From positions 1-64,000 of the forward strand of contig NZ_AKXQ01000011.1 of assembly GCF_000276805.1 (NCBI RefSeq): a DNA stretch of 64,000 nucleotides. The letters are read 5' to 3'. This DNA comes from Moritella dasanensis ArB 0140 (lineage in GTDB: Bacteria; Pseudomonadota; Gammaproteobacteria; Enterobacterales; Moritellaceae). The position numbers and the translations under genes are program-made. Each line of letters starts with the position of its first letter. The stretch's first letter is position 1. This document shows positions 9,230-18,604 of this stretch, in pieces. The notes beneath the pieces are model-generated. The model had not been told where the DNA came from and did no database searches. It was given only the letters and a program-made list of their open reading frames with translations.

Positions 9230-9814
9230 ATGTCAGAGCAACGGATACAGCAAGCAATACAATTAATCGATCAAATCAATCAGTGTGACCCAGTCACTGA
9301 ACTGGTTGATGGTGTAGCCCAACCAAAAGAATGGCTATATGGTCTTCGTATGAGTGAATGCTTGGCTGAATTTATGCCAGATGCATCAATCGCTCTACAG
9401 ATTGCAGCGCGTGCTCAACATATTAAGCGCTGGAGTATTCCGCGTAGCGATCATCCCCTGGGTCGTGAAGGTTATTTTAAATGGCGTCAGTCACTCGGTC
9501 GCTTGCATGCTGAAGAGGCCATGGCGATTGCTGAGCAAGTTGGTTGTGATCAAGAAGAGATACAAGCGATTGGCCGCATGTTACGTAAAGAAAAAATAAA
9601 ACGTGACCCACAAGTTCAAGCACTAGAAGATGTTATCTGCTTAGTATTCTTAAAATATTATTTTACTGCATTTGCAGAAAAGCACACGCCAGAAAAACTG
9701 CTGGTGATAGTGCAAAAGACTTGGGCTAAAATGTCAGGAAATGGCCATGAAGCGGCACTTAAATTACCGTTTACACCTGATCAGCAGGCTTTACTGGCTA
9801 AAGCACTCGGCTAG
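9230..9814 (+). CDS. DUF4202 domain-containing protein
   Basis: This 194-residue soluble protein has the family's histidine- and arginine-rich core AARAQHIKRWSIPRSDHPLG (residues about 60-80), followed by GYFKWRQSL and LHAEEAMAIAEQVG. The arrangement of conserved His, Asp and Glu on predicted helices resembles a metal-binding HD-like fold, but no activity is known for the family. It is followed by a large inverted repeat (9851-9884). Confidence 0.85.
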   Translation: MSEQRIQQAIQLIDQINQCDPVTELVDGVAQPKEWLYGLRMSECLAEFMPDASIALQIAARAQHIKRWSIPRSDHPLGREGYFKWRQSLGRLHAEEAMAIAEQVGCDQEEIQAIGRMLRKEKIKRDPQVQALEDVICLVFLKYYFTAFAEKHTPEKLLVIVQKTWAKMSGNGHEAALKLPFTPDQQALLAKALG

Positions 9815-9850
9815 CCATCACGGCGGTGATTAGCTAATAAACTTATGACT

Positions 9851-9884
9851 AATTCACTGTCACTATGATGAGTGTCAGTGAATT
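9851..9884. terminator. long inverted repeat, possible terminator
   Basis: The arms AATTCACTGTCACT and AGTGTCAGTGAATT pair over 14 bases with one mismatch around the loop ATGATG. No T run follows, so it may be an RNA-stabilising hairpin rather than a Rho-independent terminator. It lies 37 bases after the DUF4202 gene. Confidence 0.45.
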
Positions 9885-10106
9885 ATGATTAACCAACATA
9901 TTCTATTTTCCTTTCTGCTTTGCCATCATGACTAGATTCGTAGACTTCATTAGCCCATTTTATGATTAGCAGTCAATGCCACTATTTTGGTGGTTATTTT
10001 TATTTACTTTTGACTGGCATTAAAGCCTTTATGTATGCAATCTCTCTGGTATATTGAACTCAGTAGCTACAGTTGGCTAATTGCATGATTTAGGGAGTTT
10101 AAGTTA

Positions 10107-10706
10107 ATGGAAATGGAAATAATCTCGGCAGCAGTGATGCTTTTTTTAATCATGGATCCGCTAGGTAACTTACCTATATTTTTGTCTATCTTAAAACATA
10201 TTGATAAAAAACGCCGACGTGCGGTGATGATCCGTGAGTTGTTAATCGCACTGTTTGTGATGCTGTTATTCTTATTCCTAGGTGAAAAGATCCTTGGTTT
10301 CTTAAGTTTAAAACAAGAAGCTGTGCGAATTGCCGGTGGTATTATTTTATTCTTGATCGCAATTAAGATGATCTTTCCGAGTGAAGGCGGGCTAACTGGC
10401 CTCGCAGCTGGCGAAGAACCCTTCATTGTACCTATGGCGATCCCTTTGTTAGCAGGGCCCTCAATCCTCGCGGCACTGTTGCTATTAGCCCATCAAGATC
10501 CAGATAAAATGTTTGAATGGTCCGCTGCGTTAATTATTGCGTGGGGCTTGAGTGCGTTTATTTTAATGTTTTATGAAGGCTTTAACCGTATTCTTGGTGA
10601 AAAAGGCTTAGCGGCTGTCGAACGTCTGATGGGGATGCTGTTAGTGATGATCTCTGTACAAATGTTACTTGACGGTATTGCTGATTATATCGCCACGGTA
10701 AGCTGA
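10107..10706 (+). CDS. yhgN: MarC family membrane protein (YhgN type)
   Basis: This 199-residue inner-membrane protein has about six hydrophobic helices. Family motifs are FLIMDPLGNLPIFLSIL in the first helix and PLLAGPSILAALLLL in the second half. MarC proteins were once called multidrug resistance proteins, but their function is unsettled. An AGGGAG ribosome-binding site precedes the ATG. It is a single gene with non-coding DNA on both sides. Confidence 0.92.
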   Translation: MEMEIISAAVMLFLIMDPLGNLPIFLSILKHIDKKRRRAVMIRELLIALFVMLLFLFLGEKILGFLSLKQEAVRIAGGIILFLIAIKMIFPSEGGLTGLAAGEEPFIVPMAIPLLAGPSILAALLLLAHQDPDKMFEWSAALIIAWGLSAFILMFYEGFNRILGEKGLAAVERLMGMLLVMISVQMLLDGIADYIATVS

Positions 10707-10900
10707 AAATAACGATGACTTGTTGCTTTTTTGTAAACAAAAATTTGCTTTGTTGTTTGCAATACGCCGTCGCAATGGTAAATTAATCTATCTTAATATT
10801 TAAGTAAGCTTAACAGATAGTTTAGAACATAGTGCGGAGTCGTATCACTTAGGTGTACTGCTTGGGATCACTGGTTCTCACAATATGACAAGGAAATTGA

Positions 10901-12019
10901 ATGAGCATTACCTCTTTTTACCCACCACAACGTACGTTGATGGGCCCAGGTCCTTCAGATGTTTATCCTAATGTATTACAAGCGTTAAGTCGTCCGACTG
11001 TTGGTCATCTTGACCCGACATTTATACACATGATGGATGAAGTAAAAGAACTGCTGCAATATGCATTTCAAACGAAAAACCCTTGTACTATGGCTGTCTC
11101 TGCTCCAGGTTCTGCAGGCATGGAAACATGTTTCGTGAACTTAATTGAGCCAGGCGATAAAGTGATTGTTTGTATTAACGGTGTGTTTGGCAATCGCATG
11201 GCTGAAAACGTCACCCGCTCTGGTGGCGAACTCGTTAAGATTGAAGATGAATGGGGTAAACCTGTTGATCCACAAAAACTTGAAGCTGCATTAATAGCAC
11301 ATCCTGATGCGAAAATTATCGCTTTTGTCCATGCTGAAACATCGACGGGTGTGCTTTCTGATGCCAAGACATTATGCGCATTAGCAAAACAATACGGCTG
11401 CTTGTCCATTGTTGACGCGGTAACATCATTGGGTGGCGTACCGTTATATGTTGATGACTGGGGTATCGATGCAATTTATTCTGGTACGCAAAAATGTTTA
11501 TCATGTGTACCAGGTATTTCACCGGTGAGTTTCAGTGCTGCTGCAGTTGAAAAAATTAAAAATCGTACTGTGCCTGTGCAAAGCTGGTTCTTAGATCAGA
11601 CATTAGTCATGGGCTATTGGTCTGGGGAAGGCAAACGTAGTTATCACCATACAGCTCCAGTAAATAGCTTGTATGCATTACATGAGTCATTAGTGCAATT
11701 GCAAACTGAAGGACTAGAGAATGCATGGGAACGTCATGCACAACAACATTTAGCGTTACGTGCAGGTTTAGAAAAACTCGGTATTGAATTTATTGTTGAT
11801 GAAGCGTGTCGTTTGCCACAGCTCAATACCGTTGTTATTCCTGATGGTGTTGATGATGCGGCAGTGCGTAATCAGTTGTTACAAACTTATAACCTCGAGA
11901 TTGGTGCTGGTCTGGGTGCATTTGCTGGTAAAGCATGGCGTATTGGTTTGATGGGTTATGCGGCGCGTCCTGCCAATGTAGCTCTGTGTTTACGTGCGTT
12001 AGAAGAAACCTTGAACTAA
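10901..12019 (+). CDS. alanine--glyoxylate aminotransferase family protein
   Basis: This 372-residue fold-type I PLP enzyme has the N-terminal motif LMGPGPSDVYP and a probable Schiff-base lysine K198 in YSGTQKCLSC. Cofactor-contact residues lie in SIVDAVTSLGG, and the C-terminal GLGAFAGKAWRIGLMG holds the carboxylate-binding arginine region. It belongs to the serine-pyruvate/alanine-glyoxylate aminotransferase class (as in human AGXT and bacterial PucG/SPT). The substrate pair cannot be told from the sequence alone. AAGGAA precedes the ATG. A bidirectional terminator follows. Confidence 0.9.
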   Translation: MSITSFYPPQRTLMGPGPSDVYPNVLQALSRPTVGHLDPTFIHMMDEVKELLQYAFQTKNPCTMAVSAPGSAGMETCFVNLIEPGDKVIVCINGVFGNRMAENVTRSGGELVKIEDEWGKPVDPQKLEAALIAHPDAKIIAFVHAETSTGVLSDAKTLCALAKQYGCLSIVDAVTSLGGVPLYVDDWGIDAIYSGTQKCLSCVPGISPVSFSAAAVEKIKNRTVPVQSWFLDQTLVMGYWSGEGKRSYHHTAPVNSLYALHESLVQLQTEGLENAWERHAQQHLALRAGLEKLGIEFIVDEACRLPQLNTVVIPDGVDDAAVRNQLLQTYNLEIGAGLGAFAGKAWRIGLMGYAARPANVALCLRALEETLN

Positions 12020-12084
12020 AGAATAGGTTTGATACTAGAATACCTTTAATTATTAGGAACGGTTAAATTGACTTCCTAATATGT

Positions 12085-12120
12085 AAAAGCCCTCGCCATT
12101 AATAATGGCGAGGGCTTTTT
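12085..12120. terminator. bidirectional Rho-independent terminator
   Basis: AAAAGCCCTCGCCATT pairs with AATGGCGAGGGCTTTT, with T runs on both strands. It separates the convergent aminotransferase gene (plus) and the PglL-like gene (minus). Confidence 0.95.
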
Positions 12121-12188
12121 GGTTTTAGTCTTAGCGAACTTTTATTTTAGCTTTCAGCTAATAAATACTTATTTTTTATTGAGGTAGC

Positions 12189-13898
12189 CTATTGAGATTG
12201 AATGCTATCAGCCTGACTCGCAGCAAAGCGTTGTACTAGCTTATTGCGCGGATAAAGTAGCGCTGTGCGTTGCAACAATACCTTCGCATCGTCGTGTTGA
12301 CCTAGCTTGGTTAATACCCGTACCCAGTTAATATAGATATTGGCTCTTGGTGTTTGCTGACTGATCTCCGTTGCCCACTCAATATAGTTATTCAACTCTG
12401 CGATGTCATTATTGTACATGGCTATTTGCAAGCGATACATCATGGCATTGAACTCTAACCGCGTGATCCACGCGACTGGATTAACCACTTTTGTCAGTGG
12501 CGTTATATCACTGCGATCACTTCGTTCGTATTGCGTTAACAGGGTATTGGTATGTAGTGTTGTAACCATAAAGACGCCAGTAACCAGTGGGATTAATAGC
12601 GCTAAAGTACGTAATAAAAACGTGTAATTACACACGATACTCTTAGTACCGCCATAACGACTGCCGATATACCAAACTAAGGTTAACAATACTACCCAGT
12701 GCACGATGGCATGGTAAAACGGGTATTCTGTTTGGCTGTGTAGAACCAATGGAAATACTAGCCCTAGTAACGTCAGTGCTTGCCATATTGGCTGTTTCAT
12801 TATAATACGTAAGAAACCTATCACTAATAAGGCTATCCCTGCTAACGCTACAAGGCCCCCCTCAATGCCCCAGTACAATAACTCATTATGGGGGTGATCT
12901 AGATTTTCTGGAGAGCCGGGTAAAGCTAATCCTTGGCTTAATGCTTCGCTATATGAATTAAGGTAAGCGACTTCAAAACTACCGTAACCCCAGCCTAACA
13001 TTGGTTTTTCTAACCACATGTTTAAGCCGTGTAAATAGATCGGCACACGAGCACCAGGGTCTGTCAGTGCCGCAGCTGAACGCGCTACTTTGTCTGCTGT
13101 TTCTAACGAATAAGCACCAATGCCAACAGCAATTACACAACATAGTAGCCAAATAAACAGGCATTTCGATTGCTCTGTATCACGTAATTGTTGCCATGCC
13201 CAAGGAAGTAGCATCAGAGGGGCAATCAACAATGATAAGTAACCGGTTCGTGATTGCAGTAATATCACCGGGATCACAGCCATAAAGGTGGTGACGTAAC
13301 AAAATAACCGTTTACCTTTTTCATCTAACTTGGTTTGTGTCAGCAGGTATAAAGCGAGTGGAATACCGGTAGTTAAAAATGATGCCGACACATTCGGTTG
13401 TTGAAAAATACCATAGGGGCGATTGGCTATTTTTTGATAACCAACCGTATTATTGACGGGTAACAGATAATACTGCACTAGGCTAAATAGCGCTTCGACA
13501 AAGACTGCACCTAAGATGAGATACAATAACATCAAGCGTTGCTGTTGATTAAGCTGCAGTTGTTGCAAGGCAATAAAAAACAGTAAACCACCGACTAAAC
13601 CGAATAATCGCGTATAGCTAAGTCCCGCGACGATTGGGTCCGCATATAATACCGGTATTAACATGACCAGCGTGGCAGCGATGAACATTAAGCTGAGACG
13701 AGAATAAACCAGCTTAGCTTGTAATGTCGCTTGCCATAGGCCGATGCCGATTAAGGTAGAAATAAATATCCAACCTATGGCATTAAATGGCAAGTGTAGA
13801 CCAGAGCCGCCACCATTATGCTGAAAATAATGCATCCCGATCAGCATATAGGCGGCAAACGTAATGAAAAATCCTTTTTTCAATGTTGTTAAGTTCAT
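12189..13898 (-). CDS. PglL-like O-oligosaccharyltransferase / O-antigen ligase family
   Basis: This 569-residue polytopic membrane protein has about twelve hydrophobic helices and a soluble C-terminal segment (about residues 450-569). The GIFQQPNVSASFL segment (163-175) is typical of the PglL_A region. DHPHNELLYWGIEGG (334-348) in a periplasmic loop is the Wzy_C signature with the catalytic-type His. The C-terminus fits a Wzy_C_2-like domain. PglL enzymes transfer lipid-linked sugars to Ser/Thr of pilins and other periplasmic proteins, but WaaL ligases share the fold. The start lies one base downstream of the uvrA stop, so the two are probably co-transcribed. The Ser-rich MSHA pilin encoded 22 kb away is a plausible acceptor (inference). 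Confidence 0.8.
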   Translation of the reverse strand: MNLTTLKKGFFITFAAYMLIGMHYFQHNGGGSGLHLPFNAIGWIFISTLIGIGLWQATLQAKLVYSRLSLMFIAATLVMLIPVLYADPIVAGLSYTRLFGLVGGLLFFIALQQLQLNQQQRLMLLYLILGAVFVEALFSLVQYYLLPVNNTVGYQKIANRPYGIFQQPNVSASFLTTGIPLALYLLTQTKLDEKGKRLFCYVTTFMAVIPVILLQSRTGYLSLLIAPLMLLPWAWQQLRDTEQSKCLFIWLLCCVIAVGIGAYSLETADKVARSAAALTDPGARVPIYLHGLNMWLEKPMLGWGYGSFEVAYLNSYSEALSQGLALPGSPENLDHPHNELLYWGIEGGLVALAGIALLVIGFLRIIMKQPIWQALTLLGLVFPLVLHSQTEYPFYHAIVHWVVLLTLVWYIGSRYGGTKSIVCNYTFLLRTLALLIPLVTGVFMVTTLHTNTLLTQYERSDRSDITPLTKVVNPVAWITRLEFNAMMYRLQIAMYNNDIAELNNYIEWATEISQQTPRANIYINWVRVLTKLGQHDDAKVLLQRTALLYPRNKLVQRFAASQADSIQSQ

Positions 13899-13899
13899 A

Positions 13900-16758
13900 C
13901 TATGACTCTTGGTTATTCAGTTGTAATTGTCTTGCACGTGCTAACATAGGTTTTAAGAAACGTGCAGTATGGCTATCTGGGTGTTCTGAAACCGTTTCAG
14001 GTGTACCAGCGACAAGAATTTCACCGCCACCACTACCGCCTTCAGGACCCAAATCGATCACCCAATCGGCTGTTTTAACCACATCAAGATTATGCTCAAT
14101 AATAACGATAGTATTACCGTGGTCGCGTAGACGGTGTAATACTTTCATCAATAATTTAATATCATGGAAATGTAATCCCGTGGTTGGCTCATCTAAGATA
14201 TACAAGGTTTGGCCGGTATCGCGTTTGGATAACTCTTTGGCTAGCTTCACGCGTTGTGCTTCACCACCCGATAACGTCGTCGCCGATTGACCCAGGCGTA
14301 TGTAAGATAAACCCACATCCATCAAGGTTTGTAATTTACGGGCGATAGGCGGGATCGGCGCAAAGAAGGTATTAGCTTCTTCAACGGTCATATCCAGTAC
14401 TTCGTGAATATTTTTACCTTTGTAGCGTACTTCCAATGTTTCACGGTTGTAGCGTTGACTCTTACAGCTATCACAAGGCACGTACACATCGGGTAAGAAG
14501 TGCATTTCGACTTTGATTAAACCATCACCTTGGCAAGCCTCACAGCGACCACCTTTAACGTTAAAGCTAAAGCGACCGGGTTTATAACCACGTGAACGAG
14601 ATTCTTGCGTACCCGCGAAAATCTCACGAATAGCGGTAAAAATACCGGTATAGGTAGCTGGATTCGAACGTGGCGTTCGACCAATGGGGCTTTGATCAAT
14701 ATCGACGACTTTATCAAGCTGATCTAACCCCTCTATTGAAACATAAGGCGCGGGTGTTGTTACCGTTGCACCATTTAATTCGATATGGGCTATTTTGAAA
14801 AAAGTATCATTAATCAGTGTCGATTTACCTGATCCTGAAACACCAGTGACACAAGTCATTACGCCAACTGGCACGGACAAATCAACATTTTTAAGGTTGT
14901 TACCTGTCGCGCCTTTAAGGTGAACCCATTTATCGGTTAACGGGGGGCGTTGCGCTGGGATTTCAATGGCTTTACGGCCACTGAGATAATCGGCTGTCAG
15001 TGAGTTTTCACATTTTAAGATATCATCGATATTACCGCGTGCGACGATCTCACCACCATGCACACCCGCACCTGGACCTATATCCAAAACATAATCAGCT
15101 GCGCGGATCGCATCTTCATCGTGCTCAACCACTATCACGGTATTACCAAGATCACGTAAGTGGATCAGGGTTTGTAATAAGCGCTCGTTATCACGTTGAT
15201 GTAAACCGATCGACGGTTCGTCGAGTACGTACATAACGCCAACCAAACCTGCGCCGATTTGACTCGCCAGACGGATCCTTTGTGCTTCACCACCGGATAA
15301 GGTATCTGCGCTGCGTTCTAGACTTAAATAATTCAGACCAACATTAACCAAGAAACCCAGACGATCGCCAATTTCTTTGAGGATCTTTTCGGCAATTTGA
15401 CCTTTTTGACCAGGCAGTTCCATACCGGCAAAGAAATCAAATGCTTCACCTATAGCCATGCGTGATACTTCTGGCAATGTGGTTTCTTGGATATATACGT
15501 GGCGTGCTTCTTGGCGCAAACGTGAACCGGAACAAGTCTCGCAGGATTTAGTGGTTAAGTATTTACCTAGTTCTTCACGTACTGCATTCGATTCCGTTTC
15601 TTTATAGCGGCGCTGCATATTCGGAATGATGCCTTCGAACGCGTGGCGACGGACAACAATATCGCCGCGATCATTAACATAGTTGAATTCAATTTCTTGC
15701 TCGCCACTGCCTTGCAGAATGTAATTTTGTACTTCGCTGGTTAATGAATTAAACGGCTTGGTCAGATCAAACTTATAATGCTTTGCTAATGAAGTCAGCA
15801 TTTGGAAATAATAAAAATTACGTTTATCCCAACCGCGGATCGCGCCGCCAGAGAGACTCAAGTCGGCATTGATAATAATGCGGTCGTGATCGAAATATTG
15901 CTGTACGCCTAGACCATCACACGTATGGCAAGCGCCTGCGGGATTGTTAAACGAGAACACTCTTGGCTCAAGTTCTGCCATGCTGTAACCACATTGAGGG
16001 CAAGCAAAGTTAGCCGAAAACACGATAGGAGCCGCATCGTTATCATCCATATCGGTAATGTAAGCTGTGCCACCTGACATGTTAAGCGCGGTTTCAAAAG
16101 ATTCAGCTAGACGCAATTGCAGGTCATCACGGACTTTAAAGCGGTCGATCACCACTTCAATAGTATGTTTTTTATGTAGGTCTAAGGTTGGTGGATCGGA
16201 AAGGTCACATACTTCACCATCAATACGCGCACGGATATAACCCTGACTGGCTAAACCGGCGAGGGTTTTAACATGTTCGCCTTTACGTTCTTTCACGATA
16301 GGGGCGAGTAACATCAATTTACGACCCGTCTCTAATGCCAACACATGATCGACCATTTGGGTAATGGTTTGTGCGGCTAAAGGGGCGTTATGTGTCGGGC
16401 AGCGTGGTTCGCCAACACGGGCAAATAACAGGCGCAGGTAATCATAGATTTCGGTGATCGTACCAACCGTTGAGCGTGGGTTATGGGATGTTGATTTTTG
16501 CTCGATAGAGATCGCCGGAGAAAGCCCTTCGATATGATCGACATCGGGCTTTTCCATCAAGGACAAGAACTGTCTGGCGTAGGCCGAAAGTGATTCGACA
16601 TAACGGCGTTGACCTTCTGCATAAAGCGTATCAAATGCTAATGACGACTTGCCAGAACCTGATAACCCTGTGATCACAATTAGCTTATCGCGCGGTAGTT
16701 CAACATTGATATCTTTAAGGTTATGGGTGCGTGCGCCCCGAACAATGATTTGATCCAT
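13900..16758 (-). CDS. uvrA: excinuclease ABC subunit UvrA
   Basis: This 952-residue DNA-damage sensor of nucleotide excision repair has two ABC ATPase modules. The first Walker A is GLSGSGKSS near the N-terminus and the second GVSGSGKST near residue 650. Each module has an LSGGEAQR signature. The zinc-binding cysteine sets are present (CPQCGYS with [14 protein letters not shown] with CDSC). The length is slightly above E. coli (940). It is divergent from nothing close: the upstream neighbour is the minus-strand Wza-like gene. Confidence 0.98.
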   Translation of the reverse strand: MDQIIVRGARTHNLKDINVELPRDKLIVITGLSGSGKSSLAFDTLYAEGQRRYVESLSAYARQFLSLMEKPDVDHIEGLSPAISIEQKSTSHNPRSTVGTITEIYDYLRLLFARVGEPRCPTHNAPLAAQTITQMVDHVLALETGRKLMLLAPIVKERKGEHVKTLAGLASQGYIRARIDGEVCDLSDPPTLDLHKKHTIEVVIDRFKVRDDLQLRLAESFETALNMSGGTAYITDMDDNDAAPIVFSANFACPQCGYSMAELEPRVFSFNNPAGACHTCDGLGVQQYFDHDRIIINADLSLSGGAIRGWDKRNFYYFQMLTSLAKHYKFDLTKPFNSLTSEVQNYILQGSGEQEIEFNYVNDRGDIVVRRHAFEGIIPNMQRRYKETESNAVREELGKYLTTKSCETCSGSRLRQEARHVYIQETTLPEVSRMAIGEAFDFFAGMELPGQKGQIAEKILKEIGDRLGFLVNVGLNYLSLERSADTLSGGEAQRIRLASQIGAGLVGVMYVLDEPSIGLHQRDNERLLQTLIHLRDLGNTVIVVEHDEDAIRAADYVLDIGPGAGVHGGEIVARGNIDDILKCENSLTADYLSGRKAIEIPAQRPPLTDKWVHLKGATGNNLKNVDLSVPVGVMTCVTGVSGSGKSTLINDTFFKIAHIELNGATVTTPAPYVSIEGLDQLDKVVDIDQSPIGRTPRSNPATYTGIFTAIREIFAGTQESRSRGYKPGRFSFNVKGGRCEACQGDGLIKVEMHFLPDVYVPCDSCKSQRYNRETLEVRYKGKNIHEVLDMTVEEANTFFAPIPPIARKLQTLMDVGLSYIRLGQSATTLSGGEAQRVKLAKELSKRDTGQTLYILDEPTTGLHFHDIKLLMKVLHRLRDHGNTIVIIEHNLDVVKTADWVIDLGPEGGSGGGEILVAGTPETVSEHPDSHTARFLKPMLARARQLQLNNQES

Positions 16759-16822
16759 ACATAACTCACACTACATAAAATAATCAGTCAGTATCGCATA
16801 CTAGGGCTTGTTAGGCATTACT

Positions 16823-17377
16823 TTAGAAGAAACTCTCTTCAATATTAAGAATGTCGTCAGGCGCAACGTGGTCGTCAGGTGTTACTTTATGTGTCTGGTT
16901 AAGATCGCTGTTATTCGACAACATAATCGATTGTTTTGCTGCGCGTTCAGTGAATCCGCCTGCAAGTGCAATGGCTTTATCGACGGTTAAGCCGGGACGA
17001 AAAGGATACCCTCCAGGACGCTTTACTTCGCCTTTAATATAAAATTGACGGAATATGGCGATACTGACCATCACTTTAGGTGAGATGAGATAAGATCCTT
17101 TTAAACCGCTATATATTTTTTGTTTTATTTCGCTCGGTGTTAAACCTACAACTACTATTTCACCAAGATAGGGGTAATCAACACTACCGGAAGAATCAAT
17201 CATAACGTTAAAACTCAGGTCTGTTTCACCATAGACATCAATCGCGATTTTATCGCCAGCGCCGACAGTGTAGTTGTTATGTTGCTGGTGTGCAGTCGCT
17301 GATGTTGATAGTAATAAACAGGATAGTAATAAACAAGATCGTGATAAACAGAGTCGCCACAGAGTGGGATTAAACAT
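16823..17377 (-). CDS. Wza-like polysaccharide export protein (short form)
   Basis: This 184-residue periplasmic/outer-membrane protein has a signal peptide (cleavage probably after ...STSATA), a polysaccharide-export (Poly_export) domain YTVGAGDKIAIDVYGE and one SLBB-like domain (YIKGEVKRPGGYPFRPG). It is about half the length of E. coli Wza and has no lipobox, so it resembles the short VpsN/EpsA-type exporters. The start at 17377 is chosen because AAAGGA stands seven bases upstream; an ATG at 17392 is the alternative. It is the last gene of the wzc-barrel-wza unit. Confidence 0.85.
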   Translation of the reverse strand: MFNPTLWRLCLSRSCLLLSCLLLSTSATAHQQHNNYTVGAGDKIAIDVYGETDLSFNVMIDSSGSVDYPYLGEIVVVGLTPSEIKQKIYSGLKGSYLISPKVMVSIAIFRQFYIKGEVKRPGGYPFRPGLTVDKAIALAGGFTERAAKQSIMLSNNSDLNQTHKVTPDDHVAPDDILNIEESFF

Positions 17378-17401
17378 GATGCATCCTTTCATATTGGTTA
17401 T

Positions 17402-18589
17402 CTAGAAGACAAAATTGCTGGTTAGACCGTAGATACTTTTATCATAAGCGAGTCGTGAATCTGACGATGATTTATTTTGGTATCCATAACTTACCCCGAA
17501 TGTTAACCAGCGGCGAAATTGATAATTCAATGCCATAGTAAGCTGGTGACTATTGTCATGACGGCTGCTCTGTTGATATACCTCATCAAGGTGATTATAA
17601 GCCAATGAACTGGATAAATTATAACGCCAGCTGTGTTGCCAGTTGATGGATTGATTATTGGTTTCAATACTGTCAGTACCTGTGACTGCATTGCGTATTT
17701 TTTGACTGGCGCTGATATTCAATATGGAATAGGTTTTTGGTGACCAGCGAATACCAACATCCCAGCTTGGATCCGCTTGCGCTGTTCGGCTATTATCGGC
17801 GAAATTTATTTTTTCATACCCCAGTTTTATTACACCTTGTGTTTTGCCTGTAATATCCCAATTTATACCGCTATAAACGAGGTAATTATCACTGCCTTGA
17901 GTGCTGTCTTTAGCATTACCAGTGTCTTGATAATTTGTGGTGATATTACTCATGTCGACTAACAAGTTAACACTGGCGGCAAAGCGATAATAAATGGCAA
18001 GGCCGTAATCGTATTCATTGAAATTTGCAGCCGTTGTGTAATTACTATTGCCCTCATCGTAGCGCTTGTTATTAAAACTGACTCTGGGCGCTAGCGTTAC
18101 AGTGGCGGATTGACTGCCGTAGCGATAGTTAAGGTCTATAGCTTGAGTATAAAAAATGGCAGATTCAGCGATTCGAACGTCACCTTCTGAGACCCCTGTG
18201 TTGGGAGCATCGTGGCCTTGGTCAAACTGATATAACAATGCCAACGTATGCCGTTTATTCATGGCGCGGCTGATACCAGCTTGTAATTTATGGTCAGTGA
18301 AATTACTGCTTTCACTTTCGCTATATAGGTTTTTTTTGGCTGCGTAATTGAGTGTTAATTGGTTATGGTATTTTTGTCCTTCAATGCGTAACGCAGGCAT
18401 TATTTCAATTAAATTAGAGGCTGTTTTGTTACTGCTGACATTGGCTATGTTGTCGTCGTGCTTGTAATTGATCGCTAGGCTCGGTGTAATTTCAATCCCT
18501 AAATCAGAGTCGTAAGCAGATGAAGAGTCTGCCAGTAGATAAAATGGCGCAGAGCAGAGGATAAATAGCAGGTAACGTAATATAAGCAT
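17402..18589 (-). CDS. outer-membrane beta-barrel protein of polysaccharide export cluster
   Basis: This 395-residue protein has a signal peptide (ending near ...YLLADS) and alternating hydrophobic/polar strands throughout. Aromatic residues sit at strand ends and the last residue is phenylalanine (LTSNFVF), as expected of an outer-membrane barrel. Similar barrels accompany Wza/Wzc homologues in exopolysaccharide loci (VpsM/EpsL type) and are thought to help secretion through the outer membrane. It lies 15 bases downstream of the wzc-like gene, in the same operon. The family assignment rests on topology and context. Confidence 0.75.
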   Translation of the reverse strand: MLILRYLLFILCSAPFYLLADSSSAYDSDLGIEITPSLAINYKHDDNIANVSSNKTASNLIEIMPALRIEGQKYHNQLTLNYAAKKNLYSESESSNFTDHKLQAGISRAMNKRHTLALLYQFDQGHDAPNTGVSEGDVRIAESAIFYTQAIDLNYRYGSQSATVTLAPRVSFNNKRYDEGNSNYTTAANFNEYDYGLAIYYRFAASVNLLVDMSNITTNYQDTGNAKDSTQGSDNYLVYSGINWDITGKTQGVIKLGYEKINFADNSRTAQADPSWDVGIRWSPKTYSILNISASQKIRNAVTGTDSIETNNQSINWQHSWRYNLSSSLAYNHLDEVYQQSSRHDNSHQLTMALNYQFRRWLTFGVSYGYQNKSSSDSRLAYDKSIYGLTSNFVF

Positions 18590-18604
18590 ACGGTTTAAGC
18601 ACGG

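Noticed and set aside
10707-10900. Leader of the aminotransferase gene considered as a riboswitch
   Set aside because: No conserved riboswitch core could be recognised by eye; a covariance-model search would be needed to support one.
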